From a virus, in IMG/VR virus record IMGVR_UViG_3300023442_000023, positions 1 to 26,208 of that record: 26,208 bases of DNA; one strand, 5' to 3'. Shown one piece after another: positions 13,938 through 21,800 of the stretch (positions are counted from its first letter, which is position 1; each line of letters starts with the position of its first letter). Position numbers and translations under genes: made by a program. The notes under the pieces were generated by a model, which was not told the origin of the DNA, did not search any database, and saw nothing but the letters and a program-made list of their open reading frames with translations.

Positions 13938-14845
13938 GAATGTTTTTTGCAGGTGCAGAAAATAAAAGCCACATGCGAGCTTTATATGATTGCGGTGTAG
14001 AAAAAGTACTGATGTCATACTTTTATATAAGAAGAAGGAGTATTGACATAGATGAAATACTTGATAAATTTCCGCAGGTGGTTGTGGATTCTGGAGCTTT
14101 TACAATGATGGGGCACGGTGAAAATGTTAAGAAAGTCACTCTACAACAACACGAAGATTATTTATATGATTATCTAAAATTTTTAGTTAAATATAGTGGA
14201 CGATTTATTTGGGCTGCAAATTATGATGTTGATTTGGTTATTGGGCATAATAAAGTTGTTGAATGGAATAAGCTGTTTGAACAGCTTGAAGAAGAATATG
14301 GGCAAACAGTTTGTTATGTAGCCCACGATTATGCAAATAAATTTGATGTTACTAAGGAATATTTAGATAGATATTCTTATATTGGAGCATCAAGTATTTC
14401 CGACGCTCAACATATTAACCATACAGAAAGGTTTTATATTGAAGCAACGAAAAGAAAAGTTAGAACTCACGGATTTGGGTTCACTGCTTTTGTAACTGAA
14501 CAAAGGTTTCCTTATTATACTTGTGATTCAACCACTTATTTAGGTGGTGAAAAATATGGAACTACATACGTTTATAATGGTGCTTATTTTGAAACTTGGG
14601 ATTATAAACATAAACATTATAGAAAATGGTTAAAAAGACAGTGTGATGAATGGGGCTTAGATTTTAATAAAATATTAAAAGATGACTCTCACGAAATAAC
14701 CAGGTTTAATATTAAGAGTTGGATATTAAATGAGGAGTTGTTTGATAGAAGAACAAAGAATAGACAATGGTGGATGAAGTATGACGAAGATTTCTTCAGA
14801 AAAATCGAAAGAGAAAAAATCCTTGCAAGAAAAAATCAAAGATAG
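13934..14845 (+). CDS. dpdA: DpdA-type DNA 7-deazaguanine transglycosylase (TGT family)
   Basis: DpdA proteins exchange guanine in DNA for a 7-deazaguanine base, by analogy with tRNA-guanine transglycosylase. This 303-residue protein shows the TGT-barrel pattern of phage DpdA: VVVDSGAFT (50-57, D52 matching the first TGT aspartate), WAANYDVDLV (93-102), CYVAHDY (127-133), YIGASSIS (149-156), THGFGFTAF (178-186) and YYTCDSTTYLGGEKYGTTYVY (194-214). D198 sits where TGT has its nucleophile. The TGT C-terminal zinc motif is absent, and a charged C-terminal tail (RRTKNRQWW, FFRKIEREK) may contact DNA. It is the last step of the queD-folE-queE-queC-like pathway and overlaps the methyltransferase by 4 nt. 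Which base it inserts, and at which sequence, cannot be read from here. Confidence 0.88.
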   Translation: MRMFFAGAENKSHMRALYDCGVEKVLMSYFYIRRRSIDIDEILDKFPQVVVDSGAFTMMGHGENVKKVTLQQHEDYLYDYLKFLVKYSGRFIWAANYDVDLVIGHNKVVEWNKLFEQLEEEYGQTVCYVAHDYANKFDVTKEYLDRYSYIGASSISDAQHINHTERFYIEATKRKVRTHGFGFTAFVTEQRFPYYTCDSTTYLGGEKYGTTYVYNGAYFETWDYKHKHYRKWLKRQCDEWGLDFNKILKDDSHEITRFNIKSWILNEELFDRRTKNRQWWMKYDEDFFRKIEREKILARKNQR

Positions 14846-15920
14846 GGATTTGTTAAAAGAATCCCATCTTATGAATGCAGAGGAAAAAGACATTGAACAT
14901 AAAAGACGTAAGAAGCTTAGAAATGAGATTACTCATAAGTTACGTTTTGATGTTTTAGAAAGAGATGGATTTAAGTGTGGTTATTGTGGTGCATCACCTA
15001 AAGATGACCCTTCGGTTGAATTAACAGTAGACCATATAAAACCGATTGATAAGGGTGGTGATAATGAAATGTCCAATCTTATTACTGCTTGTTATAGTTG
15101 TAACGAGGGTAAAAAAAGCCGCTTGCTAAAAGAAAAGATTGGTGTTGGTATTGATTATTATAGTGTTCTGGATAGGATATTAAAGGTTAATACTGATGAA
15201 GAAATAAAAGAGTTTTTATTATCGGAAGATAATAAAGACATTGTTAAGTGGATGTATGATAGATATAGGGAATTAAATTGGACTGCTTGTTTAGAAAATT
15301 GTAAAGACTGCTTGAGTAATGGGTTAAATTTTTATACCAGGTGCTGGTATAACATATCAAATAAAGTTCGCAAGGAAACAAAAACTTTACAATTGTATTC
15401 AAAGGATGAATTAAAAACAAAAGAGGAAACACAACCATTACTTACTATTGATACTGAAAAAGGATTGAATCCTATAGTTTCGGATTCTGCCAAATTAAAA
15501 TGCGATAGCTGTTATTTAGTTGGTAGGTGTCCAGCATATAAAGTTGGTGCGTTGTGTGAATTTGATTTTTCAATCGGCACTGATTTTTCTGATATTAAAA
15601 ATGCTTTAAGAATAATTGTTAATATTCAAAAAGAAAGAGTTGTTAGAAGTGTTTTATTTGAAAAGATAGATGGTGGTGCCGTAGATAAAAATGTATCAAG
15701 TGAAATTATGATGTTGTCTAAGTTATTAGACCAAATTTCAGATTCAAATATGCCGTCAGCATCTTTTACATTTACTGCAAAGCAACAGGGTAATAGTGGA
15801 AGTGATGTTTTAAGTAATTTGTTTTCAAAATTTCTTGGTGGTAAGTCTAAAGACACCGAAGAAGTTTCCACTGAGGAAGTTCCCGCCGAAAAAGCCTCTG
15901 ATGAGGTCTCACCTAAGTAG
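14781..15920 (+). CDS. HNH-domain protein with two extra Cys clusters and disordered tail
   Basis: This 379-residue protein begins 65 nt inside dpdA, with GGTGGA at 14768-14773 upstream of the ATG. Residues 62-113 are an HNH nuclease domain of the C4 type: C66-x2-C69, VDHIKPID (D84-H85), N99, C104-x2-C107-N and GKKSR. A second cluster, CLENCKDC near residues 168-176, and a third, C-x2-C-x5-C-P-x7-C in LKCDSCYLVGRCPAYKVGALC, suggest further zinc sites. The following DIKNALRIIVNIQKERVVRS helix and SSEIMMLSKLLDQI helix recall oligomeric DNA-binding phage proteins. The last 60 residues are Ser/Glu/Lys-rich and disordered. It may be a packaging-associated nuclease, a homing-type endonuclease or a defence-related nuclease; I cannot choose. 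Confidence 0.75.
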   Translation: MTKISSEKSKEKKSLQEKIKDRDLLKESHLMNAEEKDIEHKRRKKLRNEITHKLRFDVLERDGFKCGYCGASPKDDPSVELTVDHIKPIDKGGDNEMSNLITACYSCNEGKKSRLLKEKIGVGIDYYSVLDRILKVNTDEEIKEFLLSEDNKDIVKWMYDRYRELNWTACLENCKDCLSNGLNFYTRCWYNISNKVRKETKTLQLYSKDELKTKEETQPLLTIDTEKGLNPIVSDSAKLKCDSCYLVGRCPAYKVGALCEFDFSIGTDFSDIKNALRIIVNIQKERVVRSVLFEKIDGGAVDKNVSSEIMMLSKLLDQISDSNMPSASFTFTAKQQGNSGSDVLSNLFSKFLGGKSKDTEEVSTEEVPAEKASDEVSPK

Positions 15921-15945
15921 AATAATTATTAATAAAATATTGATT

Positions 15946-15975
15946 TTTACATAAGTCGTGTATTATTTTTATAAT
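15946..15975 (+). promoter_or_regulatory. sigma70-type promoter for tail genes
   Basis: TTTACA (15946-15951, 5 of 6 to consensus) is followed by an 18-nt spacer and TATAAT (15970-15975, perfect). It lies in one of the few gaps of any size (15921-15994), between the HNH gene and the tail block. The start of transcription should be near 15982, leaving a leader of only about 13 nt before the ATG at 15995. Confidence 0.65.
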
Positions 15976-15994
15976 AAAATTTATAAATAATAGT

Positions 15995-16507
15995 ATGTCT
16001 CGAACTGTAAATACAAAACCCTTAGACGATGCGTTGGATTACGCAGAGGAAAAAATATTTGCATTAGCAAATAGGGTGGGTAAAATTGTTGTAAAGGAAA
16101 TAAAGTCAGTATTAAAGGAAAAAAAGATAATTGCTACTAAATTATTATATAAAAATGTAAAATATAGGGTTGTTGGTAGTATTGCAAAAGAAATTGTGCT
16201 TATTGCTGGAATTAATGATAAAAAAGTTGTTAGTAGTACTGGGTATCCTTACGCTGGTGTCTTGCAATATGGTAGAAAAGGTGGTAGAGTACCATATTCC
16301 ACTATACAAAAGTGGATTGAATTAAAAATTAAAAAAGGAAGTCTTAAATTGAGTGATAAACAAACTGTTGAACAAGCTACTTATTTAATTACACAGCATA
16401 TAAAACGTAAGGGTATAAAGGCAACTAAGTTTTTTGATGTTGCTATATTAAAAGCTTTGCCTAAAATAAAAGCTGAAATTATTTCTGCGGGAATGAAGTA
16501 CACATAA
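15995..16507 (+). CDS. HK97 gp10-like head-tail connector / tail component
   Basis: This 170-residue protein resembles the HK97 gp10 group: an N-terminal helical segment (LDDALDYAEEKIFALANRVGKIVVKEIKSVL), a beta section with YAGVLQYGRKGGRVP (the common Y-A-x-x-x-E/Q-Y-G turn), and C-terminal helices ending VAILKALPKIKAEI. Such proteins link the head connector to the tail or help terminate the tail tube. The gene is the first after the promoter at 15946. No Shine-Dalgarno sequence is evident before the ATG at 15995 (AATAATAGT), which is exceptional in this window; translation may rely on the short leader. It is followed 9 nt later by the next tail gene. Confidence 0.72.
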   Translation: MSRTVNTKPLDDALDYAEEKIFALANRVGKIVVKEIKSVLKEKKIIATKLLYKNVKYRVVGSIAKEIVLIAGINDKKVVSSTGYPYAGVLQYGRKGGRVPYSTIQKWIELKIKKGSLKLSDKQTVEQATYLITQHIKRKGIKATKFFDVAILKALPKIKAEIISAGMKYT

Positions 16508-16516
16508 GGAATTAAT

Positions 16517-17050
16517 ATGAGTATCCAAACAGAAGCCGACGTACTGCAATATATTGAAACAGTTATACAAAATTATATTAATACTTGTATTACTACTGTT
16601 GCGGGTTGGAGTCAACCTGTGGATGAAAATACTTTAACGGATGAAGATAAGGTTATATATTATTTATCTAGATGCAGAGTGTTGACTGACCCAGATATAG
16701 AATGGGAGTTAGTGGATATTAATGGAAATCCAACACCTGTAATATTATTAGAATTAGATGGTGAGGTTCCTACTCAGAGTTCTGTTCAAGGTACTATTGT
16801 AAATTCAGAACAGAATTTTAGTTTGTCAGTATTTATAAATAGGGAGAATAGAGATTTTTACACTTATAAAAAAGAAAAGTGTTTAATAAAATATGGGTTG
16901 TTAAATAACATATTTGCTGTACAAACACAAAGAAGGTTATTGATTAGAGATTCTGCTTTTGATGATTTTGCATTAGGTGAAATAAAAGCTGGCGGATTTG
17001 CGTTATCAATAACAACAAATTTAAATAATTATGATTATACTGTAACTTAA
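16517..17050 (+). CDS. probable tail completion / tail terminator protein
   Basis: This 177-residue protein follows AAGGAA and lies between the gp10-like and tube-protein genes, the usual place for the tail terminator that caps the tube and joins it to the head. An N-terminal helix (EADVLQYIETVIQNYINTCI) is followed by strands with a pattern of sequence plausible for the terminator fold (TPVILLELDGEVP, SLSVFINRENRDFYTYKKEKCLIKYGL, then AGGFALSITTNLNNYDYTVT). I do not see a diagnostic motif; the call rests mainly on size, predicted secondary structure and gene order. Confidence 0.55.
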   Translation: MSIQTEADVLQYIETVIQNYINTCITTVAGWSQPVDENTLTDEDKVIYYLSRCRVLTDPDIEWELVDINGNPTPVILLELDGEVPTQSSVQGTIVNSEQNFSLSVFINRENRDFYTYKKEKCLIKYGLLNNIFAVQTQRRLLIRDSAFDDFALGEIKAGGFALSITTNLNNYDYTVT

Positions 17051-17067
17051 AAAAAGAGGTTTGAATT

Positions 17068-18054
17068 ATGGGACAAGTAAAAGCGGGTATTAAAGAATTG
17101 TATTTTGGATTAGGTACGTTGGATATACCAGCATTAACCGCATTTCCTACTGATGAAACAGACCCTAATACATATTTATATGGAATGGGAATACGTCAAG
17201 AGGGAAGTTTGGTAGTTGAGCATAAGGAACAATTATCAGATAAAGATGGGAGGGAATTTCCTAACTTATTAAATTTCAAAGCTGAAATGTCTACTATGCA
17301 GGTAGACTTGAATATACTAAATGCTGTTATGCAGTATGCTGGAGTTAGTGAAACGTCTGTGGCAGTTTTAGCTTCGGGTGTTTATAATGATGGTGGAATA
17401 CCTCCTTATGTAGCACCTTCATTAACTTTAACTCCTGGTGGTATTTATATATTTGATGGTGCTGATGCTATGGGCGTTGATTTTGAATTAAGCATTGGGA
17501 TGAAAGAAAGATTGTTAAAATTAACTTTTGAAAGAGCTTATAAATATTCTTATGGTTTAACATTAATAGACAATGCAGATGCAGCTACAAATAAAATTCC
17601 ATTCGGAGCTGGTGTATTACCAATGATAAAAACCGCTGATGTATTGGCGGGATTTATTTCTCCAACCTGGGCTACTTCATTAACAGGTTTAACCAATGGA
17701 TTTGAAGATGCAAGGTTAGTAGATTTTAATATGGTAATAAAAAGTAAATCAGATAAAAATGCTTTTGGTGTTTCTTTAGTTAGAGGTGTTGAAGTAGAAT
17801 TAACTGCTACAGCATCGGGTCCAAGTGTACCAGAGATAAAAAGTGCAATCTCACACGAATTTGTCAGTGATGTTACAATAGGACTTAGAACTGGACAAGA
17901 TATTATTCTTAAAGCTGATGGAATAAGCAAAATAGGTAGTGCAGAAATAGGCGATGCAAAAAGAGAAATAACTGTTAGTGTGAAAGGATACTATGATATG
18001 GAGTTTGTTACCTCCACTGCAAGTGCAATTACATTTAATACTTATTTACAATAA
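17068..18054 (+). CDS. major tail tube protein
   Basis: This 328-residue protein is rich in beta strands, Gly, Thr and Ala, has no cysteine, and lies directly upstream of the tail assembly chaperone pair, where the tube gene normally sits. It begins GQVKAGIKELYFGLGTLDIPALTAF, a typical tube-protein opening. The middle (DGADAMGVDFELSIGMKERLLKLTFERAYKY) and end (ISHEFVSDVTIGLRTGQDI, then GSAEIGDAKREITVSVKGYYDMEFV) alternate strands as expected for a tube beta-barrel. AAGAGG upstream supports the ATG. At 328 residues it may carry an extra surface domain beyond the core tube fold. It should polymerise around the tape measure to form the tail. Confidence 0.72.
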   Translation: MGQVKAGIKELYFGLGTLDIPALTAFPTDETDPNTYLYGMGIRQEGSLVVEHKEQLSDKDGREFPNLLNFKAEMSTMQVDLNILNAVMQYAGVSETSVAVLASGVYNDGGIPPYVAPSLTLTPGGIYIFDGADAMGVDFELSIGMKERLLKLTFERAYKYSYGLTLIDNADAATNKIPFGAGVLPMIKTADVLAGFISPTWATSLTGLTNGFEDARLVDFNMVIKSKSDKNAFGVSLVRGVEVELTATASGPSVPEIKSAISHEFVSDVTIGLRTGQDIILKADGISKIGSAEIGDAKREITVSVKGYYDMEFVTSTASAITFNTYLQ

Positions 18055-18123
18055 TATTTGAATATATGTAAAATATTTTTATATTATATTGTATTTAGAA
18101 TAAAAATTGGGAGAATAAGTATA

Positions 18124-18579
18124 ATGTATAAAGTATCTATTGATTCTGAAACTTTTTTCGTTCCTGATGAGGTTTCTTATAAACAGTACTATAAGATTAA
18201 CAAGCTGTTTTCTGAATTAAAAGTAAAGAGTTCTGATTTTGCCAATATTGAGGACAATAATGGATTAGAATTTACTTTTAAAATAGGGAGTGTTCTTAAA
18301 ACTCTTTTTGACACTGGTAAAATCCCTGAATTTTTCGCTACTATCCTTATACCTGAAGGGCAGAAAAAGTGGGATGAAAGTGTTATGTTATCTTCGGACA
18401 CATTGGAAGTTATGGAGAATTTAACAGACACTCAAATGATAGGGATAGCTGAAGATTTTTTATCTGGAAGGGGGAGTTTGATAGGAAGTATTTTGAACTC
18501 CTTAGAAATCTTGATGAAAAAGAACGGGTTGTCAGAGCCGAAATTAAAAAGCGAGAAAAAAGAGTTAGTGGAAAATTAA
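18124..18579 (+). CDS. tail assembly chaperone, short form (gpG-like)
   Basis: This 151-residue protein lies between the tube and tape measure genes, the fixed place of lambda gpG-type chaperones. The ATG at 18124 is chosen over an in-frame TTG at 18058 because GGGAG (18109-18113) precedes it by 10 nt and the added residues would be hydrophobic and unlike the rest. The protein is mainly helical after an N-terminal strand pair (YKVSIDSETFFVPDEVSY). It ends at TAA 18577-18579 after a charged helix (PKLKSEKKELVEN). A -1 frameshift at 18456-18462 makes the longer form. These chaperones hold the tape measure protein before tail assembly and are not part of the finished tail. Confidence 0.75.
   Translation: MYKVSIDSETFFVPDEVSYKQYYKINKLFSELKVKSSDFANIEDNNGLEFTFKIGSVLKTLFDTGKIPEFFATILIPEGQKKWDESVMLSSDTLEVMENLTDTQMIGIAEDFLSGRGSLIGSILNSLEILMKKNGLSEPKLKSEKKELVEN
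18456..18503 (+). promoter_or_regulatory. programmed -1 ribosomal frameshift signal
   Basis: T TTT TTA at 18456-18462 is a classical X XXY YYZ heptamer in the correct phase (TTT, TTA read as Phe-Leu in the zero frame). It is followed by an 8-10 nt spacer and a stem-loop: GGAGTT (18473-18478) pairs with AACTCC (18496-18501), extended by G-T pairs on both ends, around a loop of about 15 nt. The -1 frame is closed by TGA at 18450-18452 and then open to 18773, so the heptamer sits just inside the open stretch. Confidence 0.85.
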
Positions 18580-18776
18580 CCTATTTTGAATCGGAATTAG
18601 ATAGTAGTGTTTATGACATTGCTGTGTATATTTCTAAGGTAAACTTAGTAGATTACGATACAATAGTTGATAGTTCTGTAAGTAAAGTTTATAGTACTTA
18701 TTATACAGAAAAAGTTAGAGTTCTTAATGAGGCAATTTCGCATGTAAATTCTTTAATTGAGTTAGATAGTAAATAA
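18462..18776 (+). CDS. tail assembly chaperone extension, -1 frame (gpT-like part of GT fusion)
   Basis: From the slippery site the -1 frame runs 104 codons to TAA at 18774-18776. There is no ATG or TTG start in it, and the first GTG comes about 60 codons in, so independent translation is unlikely. The fused product would have 113 zero-frame residues plus these 104, 217 in all. The extension begins IWKGEFDRKYFELLRNL, continues with charged helices, and ends VLNEAISHVNSLIELDSK; it is predicted helical, as lambda gpT is expected to recruit the tape measure. It would otherwise appear as a 200-nt non-coding gap between the short chaperone and the terminator at 18775. Confidence 0.82.
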   Translation: MWKGEFDRKYFELLRNLDEKERVVRAEIKKREKRVSGKLTYFESELDSSVYDIAVYISKVNLVDYDTIVDSSVSKVYSTYYTEKVRVLNEAISHVNSLIELDSK

Positions 18777-18813
18777 ACAGCATTTATTCTAAATAAATAA
18801 GTGCTGTTTTTTT
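18775..18813 (+). terminator. Rho-independent terminator before the tape measure gene
   Basis: ACAGCATTTATT at 18777-18788 pairs with AATAAGTGCTGT at 18796-18807 (one T-G pair) around a 7-nt loop, followed by a run of seven T residues. It directly follows the stop of the chaperone extension and ends 18 nt before the tape measure start. There is no room for a promoter, so it probably lowers tape measure mRNA relative to tube and chaperone mRNA. Confidence 0.88.
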
Positions 18814-18831
18814 ATTTAAAGGATTAATATT

Positions 18832-21800
18832 GTGGGTAAAAGAAAATATGATGACCTCGAATTTACTGTAACCTTTAAGGATGGTCAGGCTCAGGTTGCA
18901 ATAAATGACTTAAAAAAAGGTGTTAAGGGGGTTGGGGATGAAATAGATAAAGCTAAGAAAAAATCAAAACGATTATTTTCTTCGTGGCAGAAGGGAATAA
19001 TTGTAATGAACCAAGCCTGGGAATTATCAAGAAAACTGCGTTACGCATTACAAGCATTATCAAAGCCAGCGTTAGAAGCTGGACAATTTGAACAGTTTAG
19101 GACTACATTATTAAACCTACTGGGGGATGTCGAAGAAGCGGATAAAAGGTTTAGAGCTTTAGTTAGATTTGCTGCTGTAACTCCTTTTAATGTACCTGGT
19201 GTCATAGAAGCCGGTAATAGATTAGAATCATTGGGAAGATTCTCAATGAAAACAATTAGAAATTTAGGTGATTTAGCAGCAGCGTCTGGAAAAGATGTTA
19301 TGCAGGCTGTTGAAGCTTACACTAATTTAGTTACAGGCAGAACTGGATTTGCCGTAAAACAATTTAGGGCGTTATTAATTTCCACTAATGACTGGGTTAG
19401 AGCTACTGGAAAACAAGTTTTACAATCTGTATCTGGAGTAAAAGCTTCCGTTCAAGATATGGTTAGTGCATTACCCAGAATAATTGCGTCTAAGAATTTT
19501 TCGGGGTTAATGGAAGCTCAATCTCAAACATTACTTGGAAAAATATCAAACTTAGAAGATGCTTTTCAACAGTTACAGGCAGCCATTGGTGATTTAATTT
19601 TGCCACAGGCTAAGCAATTCATAACTGACTTATCAGATTCTTTTATGGAGTTGAAAGACAGTATTGGATTTTATTACAGAAGGGTAAAATTATTAATACC
19701 GTTAGCTAAAACTCTTGGGTACGCATTTATTTTTTGGAATGCTAGGGCAGTTTTATTACATAAAGTATTAGGTACACAATTAGGATTAATACAATTATTA
19801 CAAAAAGGGTATAAAGCTTTAGTTGCACGAACTGTAGCAGCTAGTAGAGCTACACGTGTTTTATCCACGTCTTTAATAATGGGGCAGGGTAGGTTAAAAA
19901 GATTTGGAATGGCAGCTAAGTTATCGTTTAATTCTTTTTTCAAATTAAAAAAAGGAGTTGCATTAACAGGTGGTGCCGTAACTGGATTTATAAGTGTTTT
20001 ATTTGGTGCAATATATGGTTTGAAGTTACTTAGAGATGCGTTAAAAATAACTTATAAAGATAAACTGGATAATGCAAGGGCTACAGTAGAACTTACGAAA
20101 AAACAAGTCGCCGATATAGAAGCAACTGTTGAAAATGCAAAGGCTAAGGTAAAATTATTAGAAACTTTTAATAGATTAAAAAAAGTTGAACAAAATGCAG
20201 CAACTCATTCCAAAGAATACACAAGTACTTTGGAAGCTTTAAAATGGTTATACCCTGAATTAGTAGATAGAAATAATAATTTTAACAAATTTATTGACAA
20301 CAGTGCCACTTTATTTGAAAAAGCTAAGGAAGAATTGCGTAAGTATAATAAGGAGCTTCAAGATTTTTCTTATGTATTGTTTGCTAATAATTTAGATGTT
20401 GCTAAAAGTGAAATAGGTGCTGTACTTGAAGATATGAGTGCTGTTGTTGAGGATTCAAAAGAGTGGTGGGCTAAGTTTTTACAGTTTCCAATAAATACTA
20501 TTTTTGGGGATGAGATAAATGATATATTTAATATGTATGTTGGGAATATTGATGATATAACTCAAAAATTATCTAAGGTGTGGAGTAAGGAAGAAGCCGA
20601 TAAGATATTAAACCCACTTAAAGATTCTTTAAAGTTTTTAAGAAATTACACTAAGGACGGAGAAGAAGGTGTAAAAGTTACCAATAAACAATATGTAAAA
20701 TTAATAAAGCTTTTGGATTTATTGGAAAAGAAAACTTTAAGGAATATTGAATTAAAGAAGAAAGGTATCCTTGAAACTGAAACTGAAAAATTCAGAAAAG
20801 CCATTAAGCTAGATATAAAAGATAAAAATATTGGGGATGATAAAAAGAAATTATTAGAATACTATAAAAAGTTATCCGATGTAGTTAACACGAGTGGGTT
20901 TGCAAAAATTGGAGGTATGTTATTTGATTTTAGGAAATATTTTAATGACCCATCTAAAGGTAAAGGCGGTATTGAAGATAGACTTAGAGCTGGATTTAGC
21001 AGAGTCCTTGATAAAGAAAAGAATTTAATATTAGAGGCAGAAAAAGCTAAGGAAAAAGAACTTTCTGATATTAAGAAGAAAAATGAGAAAAAACGGAATG
21101 CTTTATATACTACTTGGAGGGAAAAATTTGAAAGGTTAAAATTAACGGCTGACAAAAAAAGTATTGACGGATATAAGAAATACTATAATGATTTATTAAT
21201 ACTTGCCGAAAAATTTAATAAAGCTTTAGCTAAGGAAATAGGGAGTGGAGAAAAAAGCAACAAAGAAATTCAATTGCAGAAATCTATTAGTGGTGAAATA
21301 AATAATATATTAAAAAATAAAGTAGGAGTAATAAGAAAACAAAAAGAAGGAGAATTATTTACGAGTGCTTTTAAAGGGGAGGTGTTACTTAAAAGATTAG
21401 AAATATATAAAAGTTATAAGGAGGAATTGAAAAAAATATTCCCGAAGAAAGATGATGGGAGTATTAATTTTGATGTTATTTCCACCGATATATTAGGTGT
21501 GTTTAATACTATAAATAAGAATATAGATAAAACTATTGCAAAGATTAGGCAGAATAAGTTTAATGAGATATTAGCTAAAATCTTTAAGGTTGGCAGTATT
21601 AAAGATTTTAGTTTTATTAAAGATTTAAAAGCTACCCCAGAAGAATTAAGGGCATATTATGAAAGCATTAGTAATATGAATGAAGATTTCCTTAATCAGG
21701 AATTAGCTTTGAATGAAAAGAATGTTAGAGATAGGCAAGAAAGACGAAAAGCGGATGCAAAGTCTAAAATAAAATTCTATACTAATTTGAAATCAATACA

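Noticed and set aside
13298-13972. Two minus-strand open frames of about 105-115 codons across the methyltransferase gene
   Set aside because: They lie antisense to a well-supported gene, lack ribosome binding sites, and have no recognisable domains.
18058-18123. Upstream in-frame TTG start for the tail chaperone
   Set aside because: No ribosome binding site, hydrophobic AT-driven sequence, and GGGAG correctly placed before the ATG at 18124.
18516-18562. A-rich slippery candidates G AAA AAG (18516-18522) and G AAA AAA G (18555-18562)
   Set aside because: The first position would mismatch on slipping -1, and T TTT TTA at 18456 with its stem-loop is a far better site.
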